From Pseudomonadota bacterium (lineage in GTDB: Bacteria; Pseudomonadota; Alphaproteobacteria; Rhizobiales; Xanthobacteraceae): a DNA stretch of 64,000 bases. The notes beneath the pieces were generated by a model, which was not told where the DNA came from, made no database searches, and saw only the letters and a list, made by a program, of their open reading frames with translations. This document shows positions 30,070-38,536 of the stretch, piece by piece. Numbering within the stretch: the first letter of the stretch is position 1; each line of letters starts with the position of its first letter. Both the position numbers and the translations under genes were made by a program. The stretch covers positions 1 to 64,000 of the forward strand of contig QEVP01000011.1 of NCBI GenBank assembly GCA_003576765.1. The letters run 5' to 3'.

Positions 30070-30930
30070 ATGTGCCATTCGCGTTCAACGCTGCCGATCG
30101 GTCTTGCTCTTTTCGGTGCATTTGCGGCATGGGCGGGGACGCCGCCAGCGGCCGCAGAACCCGTGCCGACTCGGGCGATCACGGCCGCAGCGCCCGCTCC
30201 CGCAGGTCTCGACACGGTCTTCGGCGCTGCCGTCTGCAAGGCGCCGCCGGCGCTGACCGACCTCGGCGGGCCGATCAGCCGCACCGCGCGGCGGCTGATG
30301 GCTAGCCAGCCGGTCACGGTTCTTGCCATCGGCTCATCATCCACCGCCGGCGCCGGCGCCAGCACGCCCGACTTTGCCTATCCGGCCCGGCTCGCCCGCG
30401 AACTGCGGCGCCACTTTCCGCGCGCGCCCGTCACCGTGGCCAACCACGGCGTCAACGGCGAGGAAACGCCGCGAATGGTCGAGCGCCTGCGCAGGGTGCT
30501 CACGGCGGTGGCGCCCGATCTGGTGATCTGGCAACTCGGCACCAACACGGTGCTGCGCGACCACAGCGTGCCGGCCACCACGACGCCGCTACGCGAGGGC
30601 CTCGCGCTGATCCGGCAGGCGGGAGCCGACGTCATCCTGGTCGATCCGCAGTTCGCCCCGGCGGTCAACGCCAAGGCGGGCACGCCCGCCATGGTGAGCC
30701 TGCTCGGTCATGTGGCGAAGGACGACCACGTCGCGCTGTTCCGCCGCTTCGCGGTGATGAGCGACTGGCACGACCAGCAGAAGCTGCCGTTCGCCCGCTT
30801 CATCACGGCGGACGGCCTTCACATGAACGATTGGGGCTATGCCTGTTTCGCCCGCCTGCTCGCCGACGGCATTGCCGATGCGACGGCACGCACCCGGGCC
30901 GTCGCCACGGCGAATCCCACAGGGCCGTAG
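30070..30930 (+). CDS. exported SGNH/GDSL hydrolase
   Basis: 286 residues with an N-terminal signal peptide (hydrophobic about 9-28, Ala-rich end). SGNH blocks: block I AIGSSSTAG with the nucleophilic Ser, block II Gly in NHGVNGEE, block III Asn in WQLGTNT, and block V DGLHMNDWGY with the Asp and His. All four catalytic positions are present, so an active esterase or acylhydrolase is predicted in the periplasm or outside the cell. The substrate is unknown. No operon partner; the flanking gene on its right is convergent. Confidence 0.88.
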   Translation: MCHSRSTLPIGLALFGAFAAWAGTPPAAAEPVPTRAITAAAPAPAGLDTVFGAAVCKAPPALTDLGGPISRTARRLMASQPVTVLAIGSSSTAGAGASTPDFAYPARLARELRRHFPRAPVTVANHGVNGEETPRMVERLRRVLTAVAPDLVIWQLGTNTVLRDHSVPATTTPLREGLALIRQAGADVILVDPQFAPAVNAKAGTPAMVSLLGHVAKDDHVALFRRFAVMSDWHDQQKLPFARFITADGLHMNDWGYACFARLLADGIADATARTRAVATANPTGP

Positions 30931-30948
30931 AGCGGCGCCGCAGTGCTG

Positions 30949-31242
30949 CTAGCGCATAGCCCCCGGCGCAATTCGCCGGCGCGGCGACTTACGCTCGACG
31001 ACAACGGCGCGCTGGCCGCCACGCGCGACTTCGATCACCCGCGAGGCGCGCAAGGGGCGCATCGCCTTGGCGAGTTCGACGCGGATTTCCTCGACCGGAC
31101 GGCCCATCAGCGACGCCGCGATCTCGGCCTGCTGGGCCGGATCGTCGGTCAGGCCGGCCGCCGCAAACACCGCCTCGTTCAGCGTCGGCGGGTCCTGCCT
31201 GACGCGCCGCACTCCGTACTTGGTGTTCCAGGTTCCGCTCAC
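30949..31242 (-). CDS. conserved hypothetical protein
   Basis: 97 residues, basic at the C-terminus (RKSPRRRIAPG), with no signal peptide or membrane segment. It starts with GTG at 31242, preceded by AAGGTG 5 nt upstream. The first half (TLNEAVFAAAGLTDDPAQQAEIAASLMG) looks helical and could be a small DNA- or protein-binding module. It is 179 bp downstream of the ECF sigma gene on the same strand. I do not recognise a named family. Confidence 0.65.
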   Translation of the reverse strand: MSGTWNTKYGVRRVRQDPPTLNEAVFAAAGLTDDPAQQAEIAASLMGRPVEEIRVELAKAMRPLRASRVIEVARGGQRAVVVERKSPRRRIAPGAMR

Positions 31243-31421
31243 GATTGCACCTTAGCTTTTCATTCCGGTCGCGACCGACCGGGTCACCGGTTTTCGAGTC
31301 ACCCGTTACTATAAATGCTGCAACGCACCACAAGGACGGGTTCCGACGCAGGGCAGCTATGCGGCCGCGTCCGCGATTGCAAGACTGCGCGGGGCCGGCC
31401 GGAAACGACGCTCCACCGGGC

Positions 31422-32018
31422 TCACGCCGTGACGGCGCCGCCGTCGGCTTCGGCGAGCAGCCGCGCAAGCTGCTTGCGGGCGTAAAACATGCGGGTTTTC
31501 ACGGTGTTCTTCGGCACGCCGAGCACCTGGCCCGCTTCCTCGACGGACATGTTCTGATAGTAGACGAGATCGATGACCTCGCGGTGCGCGGCGGAAAGTC
31601 GCGTCAGGGCGCGCCGCAGGGCAGCGGCGGCATCCTCGCGCACCACGCTCTGTTCCGGCGTCTCGGTATCGTCCTCGATCGCCATCGCATCGGCGTCGCT
31701 GAGCTGATCCGGCGTGCGGCGGCGGCGCAGCGCCAGCACCTTGTTGCGGCAGATCGCCAGCAACCAGGTCGAGACCCGCGAGCGCGCCTCGAACGTACCG
31801 GCCGCGCGGTGAACGTCGAGAAACACGGTGCTGACGATGTCGTCGGCGGCCGTGGGGTCGCCCATCATGCGCAGCGCGAAGCGATAAACGCTGCGGCTGT
31901 GGCGAGCATAAAGCGCGTGCATGGCGGTGCGGTCGCCGCGTGCGATGCCTGCGATCAGGGTTTCGTCGGTCATCGCCTGCGCGGCGACGATGGCGTGATA
32001 GTGTCCGTTGGCGTCCAT
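31422..32018 (-). CDS. ECF-type RNA polymerase sigma factor
   Basis: 198 residues. Sigma region 2 spans about 35-100 (LYARHSRSVYRFALRMMGD, then STWLLAICRNKVLALRRR) and region 4 about 138-190 (LSAAHREVIDLVYYQNMSVEEAG with an HTH ending TVKTRMFYARKQL). The start at 32018 is fixed by AAGGAGG just upstream. No anti-sigma factor, such as a zinc ZAS protein, is adjacent on either side, so its control is unclear. It is divergent from a Cys-rich exported protein gene, which may share its promoter region. Confidence 0.92.
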   Translation of the reverse strand: MDANGHYHAIVAAQAMTDETLIAGIARGDRTAMHALYARHSRSVYRFALRMMGDPTAADDIVSTVFLDVHRAAGTFEARSRVSTWLLAICRNKVLALRRRRTPDQLSDADAMAIEDDTETPEQSVVREDAAAALRRALTRLSAAHREVIDLVYYQNMSVEEAGQVLGVPKNTVKTRMFYARKQLARLLAEADGGAVTA

Positions 32019-32225
32019 CGGGGCCTCCTTGATTGCGAGGCCACCATGCAATCGGGCGCCGCGTGCGCTCTGTGACGCACGTCACCCTCGGTCTCCGCCC
32101 CGGCAAATCCCCCGATCCGCCTCACCGCGCCGCCTGCGTGACGCCGGTCACAGTCGCAGGCACCGCACTTCGATCAACTGCGGCATCCCCGCCGCTTTTC
32201 TTGGGCGGTCAGCAAGGAGGCTTTG

Positions 32226-32489
32226 ATGGCGATCCCCCGACTGCGCAGTTTTCGCTTCTCCCACGTGTCGCACGCGCTGGCGCTCGTCGGCGCACTCGTT
32301 CTGCTCGGCGTCGCATGCGCGTCGGCCAACGACGGTCGTCCCGGCACGCCGGCGCAGCGCAAAGCGTGTACGCCGGACGTCTACCGGCTGTGCGCCGGCG
32401 AGATTCCCAGCGTGTCGAAGATCACCGCCTGCCTGCGCAAGAAACGGGACCGTTTGAGCGAGGCCTGCCGCGCCGTGTTCGAGCAGTAA
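32226..32489 (+). CDS. exported cysteine-rich repeat protein
   Basis: 87 residues. The signal peptide covers about 1-34 (ALALVGALVLLGVACASA). The mature part holds one cysteine-rich repeat of the GLG1 type: CTPDVYRLC, then ACLRKKRDRLSEAC, giving four cysteines likely to form two disulfides. The ATG at 32226 follows AGGAGG. The function of these bacterial single-repeat proteins is not established. A strong hairpin terminator follows. Confidence 0.82.
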   Translation: MAIPRLRSFRFSHVSHALALVGALVLLGVACASANDGRPGTPAQRKACTPDVYRLCAGEIPSVSKITACLRKKRDRLSEACRAVFEQ

Positions 32490-32503
32490 GGCACGGGAGA
32501 AAG

Positions 32504-32541
32504 AAAAGCCCCGGTTCCGGGATGCCGGAACCGGGGCTTTT
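32504..32541. terminator. bidirectional intrinsic terminator
   Basis: A perfect 17-bp stem, AAAAGCCCCGGTTCCGG (32504-32520) with its complement (32525-32541), and loop GATG. The A and T runs at the two ends let it terminate both the Cys-rich gene (plus) and the Met-rich gene (minus), which converge on it. Confidence 0.92.
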
Positions 32542-32557
32542 TGCTGGACGGCGAGCG

Positions 32558-32953
32558 TCAGCGACGGCGCTTGCGGCGCGGCTCGCCCATGTCGATCAGG
32601 CCGATCAACTGCGGCAGCATGCCGATCATCTGCGGGTTGTTCATCATTCCAAGCATATCGCCACCGCCAAACGACCCGCCGGCGAGGCCGCTAATGCCCG
32701 TCATGCCGCCGAAGCCACTACCGCTGCCGCCCTCGCCCTCCATCATGTTGCTCATCACCGGGCCGACGGTCTGCATCAGCTTGGCGAACCGCTTCTTGCC
32801 CATCTTCGCCTTCATCATCTCCAGCATCGGCGCGAACTGCGTCATCATATCGGTATCGTCGCCGCCGAATTGCGCCCGGGCCGGCGCGACGGCAACGACG
32901 GAGGCAAGCGCCAGCGCCGCGGCGGCCGAAAGGAACAGTCGAGATCGGGTCAT
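32558..32953 (-). CDS. exported Met/Gly-rich hypothetical protein
   Basis: 131 residues. A Sec signal peptide (about 1-27) ends near ARA-QF. The mature protein is rich in Met (roughly one residue in seven) and Gly, with helical Met-rich stretches (DMMTQFAPMLEMMKAKMG) and a strongly basic tail RRKRRR. AAGGAG precedes the ATG at 32953. Methionine-rich exported proteins sometimes bind copper or act as oxidant sinks, but there is no direct evidence here. No named family recognised. Confidence 0.7.
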   Translation of the reverse strand: MTRSRLFLSAAAALALASVVAVAPARAQFGGDDTDMMTQFAPMLEMMKAKMGKKRFAKLMQTVGPVMSNMMEGEGGSGSGFGGMTGISGLAGGSFGGGDMLGMMNNPQMIGMLPQLIGLIDMGEPRRKRRR

Positions 32954-33174
32954 GGTCCAACTCCTTATCGATGCGTCGCACCGCGGACCGGCGCGATCAA
33001 AGCACGATGTCGAGCATTAGCGGCGGCTGGCGGTTTGCTATGTGAGTTGGATCACGCAACGGGACTGCTCCCGACCAGGGGCGACCGGTTGCCGCGCGAG
33101 CGACCCGCGCGGTAGGCGCGCGCGGCAAATAGTGTTAGGAAGACAGCGGGACAAAACGGGCGCTGACATCCACC

Positions 33175-33513
33175 ATGCACAATGGGCTCTATTCGATTCA
33201 CGCCGATCTGCTCGACGGCCTCGAAGGCCGTGGCAGCGGCGTTCTGGTTTTCCGTGACGGCCGCATTCTCGGCGGCGACGCAATGCTGTATTACGTCGGC
33301 TCGTATACGGCGACGGACGGCATCGTGAAGGGCGAGGTCATCGTCCACCAGCACACCCGTATCCCCGGCGTGAAGCCGCTGTTCGGCGGCCTCGAGACCT
33401 CGATCGGATTTTCCGGCAAGTACGACGACACCAGCGCGACCCTGAGCGGCTCCGCCTTCGTCGGCAAGACCGCGCAACTGTTCAAGGCGACGCTGCGCAA
33501 GCTCTCCGACTGA
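33175..33513 (+). CDS. GrlR-like small regulatory protein
   Basis: 112 residues, no signal peptide. The pattern GLYSIHADL, GSGVLVFRDGRILGGDAMLYYVGSY and VHQHT resembles the beta-barrel fold of GrlR, the negative regulator of the LEE type III secretion system in enteropathogenic E. coli. GrlR works by binding a partner activator (GrlA). No GrlA homologue or secretion system is in this window, so a regulatory role is only inferred. It stands between the Met-rich protein gene (divergent) and the zinc-ribbon gene. Confidence 0.72.
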   Translation: MHNGLYSIHADLLDGLEGRGSGVLVFRDGRILGGDAMLYYVGSYTATDGIVKGEVIVHQHTRIPGVKPLFGGLETSIGFSGKYDDTSATLSGSAFVGKTAQLFKATLRKLSD

Positions 33514-33657
33514 GCCTTACACGCCGATGTGATGGCATTTGCCCGCGAAAACGGCGGCGGGACGCGAAAATCAAGAAACCTCCGCATTTTCGTTGCGCCA
33601 TCGTCAACCAGTTCGGTGTATCCTTCTCGTGCAACCCCGATCGAGAAGGAGGCCGTG

Positions 33658-33876
33658 ATGCCAGCGCTCGCTGAACTCCTCGCCGCCCAGCCGCGCAACG
33701 GCGCGCCGCGCATCGCCGAGTTGCCCACCTGCCCCGTGTGCGTGGACACCATGATCGCGGCCGAAGCCTCGGCGTTCGATGCCGACGACCAGTTCGTCAG
33801 CTACTTGTGGGCCTGCGAGACCTGCGGCTACGGCTTCGTGACGCGTCACGCGATGAAAAGGCCGGTGAGTAACTGA
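33658..33876 (+). CDS. small zinc-ribbon protein
   Basis: 72 residues. Two CxxC knuckles (CPVC and CETC), 23 residues apart, form a probable zinc ribbon, followed by GYGFVTRHAM. The start ATG 33658 follows GAAGGAGG. Such small proteins are conserved in Bradyrhizobium-like genomes without a known role. It ends 6 bp before the convergent tgt stop codon. Confidence 0.75.
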   Translation: MPALAELLAAQPRNGAPRIAELPTCPVCVDTMIAAEASAFDADDQFVSYLWACETCGYGFVTRHAMKRPVSN

Positions 33877-33882
33877 ACGCTA

Positions 33883-35016
33883 TCAGCGCGGCGGGATGTC
33901 GCCGCGCGTCCAGCCTTCGCGCAGGCCTGCACAATACGCCTCAAAGCGGTTCGCCGCGATCGCAGCGCGCAGGCCGGCCATCAGGTCCTGATAATAAGCG
34001 ACGTTGATCTCCGACAGCAGCATCGCGCCCAACGGCTCGCCGGCCTTGACCAGGTGATGCAGATAGGCGCGCGCGTAAGTGCGCGTCGCCGGCCAGTCGC
34101 TCTCCACATCGAGCGGGCGCGGATCGTCGGCATGGCGCGCATTGCGCAGATTGATCGGGCCGAAGCGGGTATAGGCGAGGCCATGGCGGCCGTTGCGCGT
34201 CGGCAGCACGCAGTCGAACATGTCGATGCCGCATGCCACCGCCTCAACGATGTCCTCCGGCGTGCCGACGCCCATCAGATAGCGCGGCCGTTCCGCCGGC
34301 AGGTGCGGCACGGTGGCCTCGATCATCTTGAGCATCACGGCCTGCGGCTCGCCGACCGCAAGCCCGCCGATGGCATAACCGTGAAAGCCGATGTCGGTCA
34401 GCGCGCGGGAGCTCTCGCCGCGCAAGGCGGCATCGTCCCCGCCCTGCACGATGCCGAACAGCATATAGCCTTCGGCCGCGCCGTCGAAGGCGCGGCGGCA
34501 GCGCTCGGCCCAGCGCAGCGACAGCCGCATGGCACGGGCGATTTCGGCCGGCTCGGCCGGCAGCCGCACGCACTCGTCGAGTTGCATGGCGATGTCGGAG
34601 CCGAACAGCCGCTGCACCTCGATGGCGCGCTCGGGCGTCAGATCGAGCTTGGCGCCGTCGATATGCGAGCGGAAGGTGACGCCCGCTTCGCTGACCTTGC
34701 GCAGTTGCGCCAGCGACATCACCTGGAAGCCGCCGGAATCCGTCAGCATCGGCCCACCCCACGCGGTGAAGCGCTGCAATCCGCCAAGCGCATGGATGCG
34801 CTCGGCGCCGGGGCGCAGCATCAGGTGATAGGTATTGCCGAGCACGATGTCGCTGCCAGCCTCGCGCACGTCGCGCCAGTGGATGCCCTTCATGGCGCCA
34901 GCGGTGCCGACCGGCATGAAGGCCGGCGTGCGCACCACGCCGTGCGGTGTGGCGAGCCGCCCGGTGCGCGCCGCGCCGTCCTCAGCCAGCAGTTCGAAGT
35001 GATTGGGCAGCGTCAT
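33883..35016 (-). CDS. tgt: queuine/preQ1 tRNA-guanine transglycosylase
   Basis: Exchanges guanine 34 of GUN-anticodon tRNAs for preQ1. It has 377 residues. The nucleophile and base-binding motifs are present: [12 protein letters not shown] and [14 protein letters not shown]. The structural zinc site normally written CxCxxC is missing: the segment at about residues 300-312 reads [13 protein letters not shown], although YLHHLVK after it keeps the His region. The ATG overlaps the queA stop as ATGA, giving a queA-tgt operon. Confidence 0.95.
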   Translation of the reverse strand: MTLPNHFELLAEDGAARTGRLATPHGVVRTPAFMPVGTAGAMKGIHWRDVREAGSDIVLGNTYHLMLRPGAERIHALGGLQRFTAWGGPMLTDSGGFQVMSLAQLRKVSEAGVTFRSHIDGAKLDLTPERAIEVQRLFGSDIAMQLDECVRLPAEPAEIARAMRLSLRWAERCRRAFDGAAEGYMLFGIVQGGDDAALRGESSRALTDIGFHGYAIGGLAVGEPQAVMLKMIEATVPHLPAERPRYLMGVGTPEDIVEAVACGIDMFDCVLPTRNGRHGLAYTRFGPINLRNARHADDPRPLDVESDWPATRTYARAYLHHLVKAGEPLGAMLLSEINVAYYQDLMAGLRAAIAANRFEAYCAGLREGWTRGDIPPR

Positions 35017-36095
35017 GCCGTCTCCGCGGCGCGGACCAGCAGGCTGGCATCGCCATAGGAGTAGAAGCGGTAGCCACTCGCGATGGCGTGGGCATAGGCC
35101 GCCTTCATCTCGTCAAGGCCGCAGAAGGCCGCGACCAACATGAACAGCGTCGAGCGCGGCAGATGGAAGTTGGTCATCAGCACATCGACGGCGCGGAAGC
35201 GGTAGCCCGGCGTGATGAAGATCGAGGTCTCGCCGGCGAACGGCTTGAGCCGGCCGTCTTCGCCGGTGGCGCTCTCGAGCAGCCGCAGCGAGGTGGTGCC
35301 GACGGCGACGATGCGTTTGCCGGCGGCGCGGGCGGCGTTCAGCGCATCCACTGTGGCGGCGGACATCGTGCCCCATTCGGCGTGCATGCGATGGCCTTCG
35401 GTGTCCTCGCTCTTGACCGGCAAAAAGGTGCCGGCGCCGACATGCAGCGTGATGCGGCGAATGGCGATGCCGCGCGCGGCCAGCCGCGCCTCAAGCTCCG
35501 GCGTGAAATGCAGGCCGGCGGTCGGCGCCGCCACCGCGCCCTCGCTCGCCGCGAACATGGTCTGGTAGTCGCGCGCGTCCTGCGCGTCGGGCTCGCGCTT
35601 GGAGGCGATGTAAGGCGGCAGCGGCGTCGCGCCGACATCCTCGATCGCCTGATCGAGGATCGGCCCGTGGAAGGCAAAGGCGAACACCACCTCGCCGGCC
35701 TCGCCCTTGCTCTCGACCTCGCCGTCGAGATTGCCGAGCAGGCAGACGCGGCCCTCGTTGCCGAAGCGCACGACGTCACCGGGCGACAGCCGCTTGGCCG
35801 GCTTGACCAGCGCCTGCCAGCGCGAACCATCGAGCCGCTTGATCAGCGTCGCCTCGATGCGCGGCTCAACCGCGCCGCCGAGCCGGCGTCCGGTCAACTG
35901 GGCGGCAATGACGCGGGTATCGTTGACGACAAGCTGGTCGCCCGGCTGCAACAGGTCCGGCAGATCGCGGACAATGCGATCCTCAAGCGGCGCGCCGGGG
36001 CGGACGACCAAGAGCCGCGCCGCGTCGCGCGGCACCATGGGGCGCAATGCGATGCGCTCGGGCGGCAGATCGAAGTCGAACAGGTCGGTGCGCAT
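35013..36095 (-). CDS. queA: S-adenosylmethionine:tRNA ribosyltransferase-isomerase
   Basis: Adds the cyclopentenediol precursor to preQ1 in tRNA using SAM as ribosyl donor (queuosine pathway). It has 360 residues. Signatures: [12 protein letters not shown] near the start, [27 protein letters not shown] and [13 protein letters not shown]. The start ATG 36095 has GGCGAG just upstream; the open frame beyond it runs into a palindromic repeat and is not part of the gene. It is coupled to tgt by a 4-bp overlap. Confidence 0.96.
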   Translation of the reverse strand: MRTDLFDFDLPPERIALRPMVPRDAARLLVVRPGAPLEDRIVRDLPDLLQPGDQLVVNDTRVIAAQLTGRRLGGAVEPRIEATLIKRLDGSRWQALVKPAKRLSPGDVVRFGNEGRVCLLGNLDGEVESKGEAGEVVFAFAFHGPILDQAIEDVGATPLPPYIASKREPDAQDARDYQTMFAASEGAVAAPTAGLHFTPELEARLAARGIAIRRITLHVGAGTFLPVKSEDTEGHRMHAEWGTMSAATVDALNAARAAGKRIVAVGTTSLRLLESATGEDGRLKPFAGETSIFITPGYRFRAVDVLMTNFHLPRSTLFMLVAAFCGLDEMKAAYAHAIASGYRFYSYGDASLLVRAAETA

Positions 36096-36105
36096 ATTCT
36101 CGCCC

Positions 36106-36180
36106 GTCATTGCCGGACCTGATCCGGCAAATCCATCCTTCGTCATGAAGATGGATGCCCGGATCAGGTCCGGGCATGAC
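36106..36180. repeat. 75-bp palindromic repeat, GTCAT...ATGAC type
   Basis: The left arm GTCATTGCCGGACCTGATCC continues to ATCCATC. The right arm begins GATGGATGCC and ends with GGTCCGGGCATGAC; the arms are imperfect inverted copies. It lies in the 99-bp gap between ppiB and queA. Related copies occur at 38462, 47249 and 60050. Confidence 0.85.
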
Positions 36181-36194
36181 ACATTCTCTTGATT

Positions 36195-36656
36195 TCAGGC
36201 GTCGGCCGCCATGCGGGCGCGGACGATCTTGTCCGGGTTCTGCACCGGCTCGCCGCGCTTGATCTTGTCCACGTTCTCCATGCCCTCCGTCACCTGGCCC
36301 CAGACGGTGTACTGGTTGTCGAGAAAGCGGGCATCGTCGAAGCAGATGAAGAACTGGCTGTCGGCGGAATCGGGATGGGCGGCGCGGGCCATCGAGGCAG
36401 TGCCGCGCACATGCGGCTCGGCGTTGAACTCGGCCTTGAGGTTCTTGCCCGAGCCGCCGGTGCCGGTGCCGTGCGGGCAGCCGGTCTGCGCCATGAAGCC
36501 GTCGATCACCCGGTGAAACACGATGCCGTCGTAAAAGCCCTCGCGCACCAGTTCCTTGATGCGGGCGACGTGGTTCGGGGCGAGATCGGGGCGCATCTCG
36601 ATGGTGACGTCGCCTTGCGTCGTCTCGAGGATCAGCGTGTTGTCAGTGACGGCCAT
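36195..36656 (-). CDS. ppiB: cytoplasmic cyclophilin-type peptidyl-prolyl isomerase
   Basis: 153 residues without a signal peptide, the PpiB type. Active-site stretches FHRVIDGFMAQTG, SMARAAHPDSADSQFFIC and YTVWGQVTEGM are complete. The ATG at 36656 is chosen over a GTG at 36683 because AGGATGAGG lies directly before it. It forms a pair with the exported ppiA gene 28 bp upstream, giving one isomerase in each compartment. Confidence 0.94.
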   Translation of the reverse strand: MAVTDNTLILETTQGDVTIEMRPDLAPNHVARIKELVREGFYDGIVFHRVIDGFMAQTGCPHGTGTGGSGKNLKAEFNAEPHVRGTASMARAAHPDSADSQFFICFDDARFLDNQYTVWGQVTEGMENVDKIKRGEPVQNPDKIVRARMAADA

Positions 36657-36684
36657 GGCCTCATCCTTTCCTGAAAGCTTCACG

Positions 36685-37248
36685 TTAACGGATGTCCGAG
36701 GCGACCTGCACCTTGAGCATCTTGTCGGGATCGGTGACGGCGCCGGAGGGCGAACCGGACGGCGCCTTCTTGAGATTATCCACCACGTCCATGCCGGCTG
36801 CGACCTCGCCGATCACGGTGTACTGGCCGTTGAGGCTCGGCGCATCGCCGAACATGATGAAGAACTGGGAGTTGGCGGAATCGACGCTGTCGCCGCGCCG
36901 CGCCATGCCGACGATGCCGCGCTTGAAGGGCACGCTGGAGAACTCGGCCTTGAGGTTGGGATATTTCGAGCCGCCGGTGCCGTTGAAATTCTGGCCATCG
37001 CCGGTCTGCGCCATGAAGCCGCCGATCACGCGGTGGAACGGCACGTTGTTGTAAAAACCCTCGCGCGCAAGCTGCTTGAGGCGGGCGGCGTGCTGCGGGG
37101 CGAGATCGGTGCGCAGCTTGACGACGATGCGGCCCTTGGTGGTGTCGATGACGATGGCGTTGGCCTTGTCGAGGCCGGCCGGCAGGTCCTGTGCAAGCGC
37201 GGGCATCACGCAGAACAGCGCGGCGAGAACGGCGAGGATGCGGATCAT
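36685..37248 (-). CDS. ppiA: periplasmic cyclophilin-type peptidyl-prolyl isomerase
   Basis: 187 residues. The Sec signal peptide (about 1-19) ends in ALA-QD. The cyclophilin core has FHRVIGGFMAQTGDG, GMARRGDSVDSANSQFFIM and YTVIGEVAAGMDVVD. It assists proline isomerisation in the periplasm. GGAG lies just upstream of the ATG. It is between coaD (61 bp upstream) and ppiB. Confidence 0.94.
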   Translation of the reverse strand: MIRILAVLAALFCVMPALAQDLPAGLDKANAIVIDTTKGRIVVKLRTDLAPQHAARLKQLAREGFYNNVPFHRVIGGFMAQTGDGQNFNGTGGSKYPNLKAEFSSVPFKRGIVGMARRGDSVDSANSQFFIMFGDAPSLNGQYTVIGEVAAGMDVVDNLKKAPSGSPSGAVTDPDKMLKVQVASDIR

Positions 37249-37309
37249 GGGGTCTCCGGGTCGCAATTGAAGCCGGTCAGCCGGCGAACGTGACGTTAGG
37301 GCTTGGGCA

Positions 37310-37813
37310 CTAGGATCTGGCGTTGAACTTGGCCTTGAGGCGGGTTGCCACCGCCGGCGGCACGAATTTCGAGACATCGCCACCCATCCCGGCGATCTGG
37401 CGCACCAGTGTGGCGGTGATCGGGCGAACCATGGCCGAGGCCGGCACGAACACCGTCTGCACGTCGGGCGCCATGGTCTCGTTCATGCCGGCGATCTGCA
37501 TCTCGTAGTCGAGATCGGTGCCGTCACGCAGGCCGCGGATCAGCAGCGTGGCGCCGGCGCGCTGGGCCGCGGTCACGGTGAGGTCGTCGAAGGTGGTGCA
37601 GTCGAACGCGCAAGCCGCCTTGGTGGCGATTGGCCCGAACACCTCGCGCACCATGTCGAGGCGCTCCTCGGTGGAAAACAGCGGCTTCTTGCCGGGGTGG
37701 ATGCCGATCGCAACCACCAGCCGGTCGGCGAGGCCGACGGCTTGCCGCACCACGTCGAGGTGGCCGTTGGTCACGGGGTCGAACGAGCCGGGATAGAGCG
37801 CGGTACGGGGCAT
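37310..37813 (-). CDS. coaD: phosphopantetheine adenylyltransferase
   Basis: The penultimate step of coenzyme A synthesis. It has 167 residues, normal for the family. The nucleotidyltransferase motif [14 protein letters not shown] (7-20) holds Tx[16 protein letters not shown] and the C-terminal SSxxR-type region ([16 protein letters not shown]) are conserved. It probably shares a transcript with ppiA, ppiB, queA and tgt, all on the minus strand with short gaps. Confidence 0.97.
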   Translation of the reverse strand: MPRTALYPGSFDPVTNGHLDVVRQAVGLADRLVVAIGIHPGKKPLFSTEERLDMVREVFGPIATKAACAFDCTTFDDLTVTAAQRAGATLLIRGLRDGTDLDYEMQIAGMNETMAPDVQTVFVPASAMVRPITATLVRQIAGMGGDVSKFVPPAVATRLKAKFNARS

Positions 37814-38129
37814 GATCCGAGGCGCCTTCGAGAGTTCGGGGTTTCTCAGAAGTTAGCTCTAAGTTTTTGATTTGGTGAAAATTCCGCCGGCAAAACAACG
37901 CCCGCTTCACGCCTCCCGGCTATAGCGTGCGGGAGGCTCGCCCGCAAGCGCGCCGCCGCAAGAGCCGAGTGTGATGCACCTCACTGTTTCATGGGCTGAA
38001 AGCGACGAAACATTTGCGTGACGGGATGAAGCCATTTTCCCGTCCCGACGACAACCGGGTGGAACAGTCGGCCTGTATCAAACGGATAACGACACAAGGG
38101 TCAAAGAACCCATTTGACAGGGGATCGCC
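37814..38129. other. intergenic region, divergent promoters likely
   Basis: 316 bp between divergent coaD and the small exported protein gene. An AT-rich stretch near 37850-37880 is the likeliest place for the coaD promoter. No RNA gene or strong hairpin was seen. Confidence 0.45.
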
Positions 38130-38372
38130 ATGATCAAGGCTCTTTCGGCAATCGCAATCGCCGCCTTCGCTGCCGCCGCGCTGACTGTGCTGCCGGGCTT
38201 CGCCCCCGAGGTCGAGGCGAGCGTCCCGACGGCGCTCGCCAAGAGCGACCGGCTCGACATCCGCGCCACCGCGCGCTGCGCCGACGCCGTGTGGCCCGAT
38301 ATCCCGGCCGCCTGCCTGCGCCACGCCGAGACCGGCGCTCCGGTGCAGGAAGCACGGATCCGCATCCGCTGA
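38130..38372 (+). CDS. small exported protein, hypothetical
   Basis: 80 residues. The signal peptide (about 1-31) ends near VEA-SV. The mature part has two cysteines in CADAVWPDIPAACLR, a pattern seen in several short periplasmic proteins of Bradyrhizobium-like bacteria. AGGGGA precedes the ATG. A hairpin terminator follows 43 bp later. Function unknown. Confidence 0.72.
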   Translation: MIKALSAIAIAAFAAAALTVLPGFAPEVEASVPTALAKSDRLDIRATARCADAVWPDIPAACLRHAETGAPVQEARIRIR

Positions 38373-38415
38373 TCTCGCACTCCCGCCGCATGCCCGCGGC
38401 GCCTCCAAAGTGCTT

Positions 38416-38455
38416 GAAAAAAGGCCCCGAACCTTCTGGTCCAGGGCCTTTTTTC
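38416..38455 (+). terminator. intrinsic terminator
   Basis: GAAAAAAGGCCC (38416-38427) pairs with GGGCCTTTTTTC (38444-38455), with an inner ACC/GGT extension and a TTCT loop. It ends the small exported protein transcript. The A run on the other side makes it usable for gyrA too, although gyrA ends 82 bp further away. Confidence 0.85.
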
Positions 38456-38461
38456 GTTTCC

Positions 38462-38503
38462 GTCGTTATAGCCGGGCTTCGTCCCGGCCATCCACGTCTT
38501 TCC
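38462..38503. repeat. partial palindromic repeat, GTCAT...ATGAC family
   Basis: GTCGTTATAGCCGGGCTTCG followed by TCCCGGCCATCCACGTCTT matches one arm of the longer repeats at 47249 and 60050. The opposite arm is missing, so this looks like a decayed copy. Confidence 0.65.
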
Positions 38504-38536
38504 TGGTGAGCCGCCGCCAAGCAAGACCAGCTTTCG

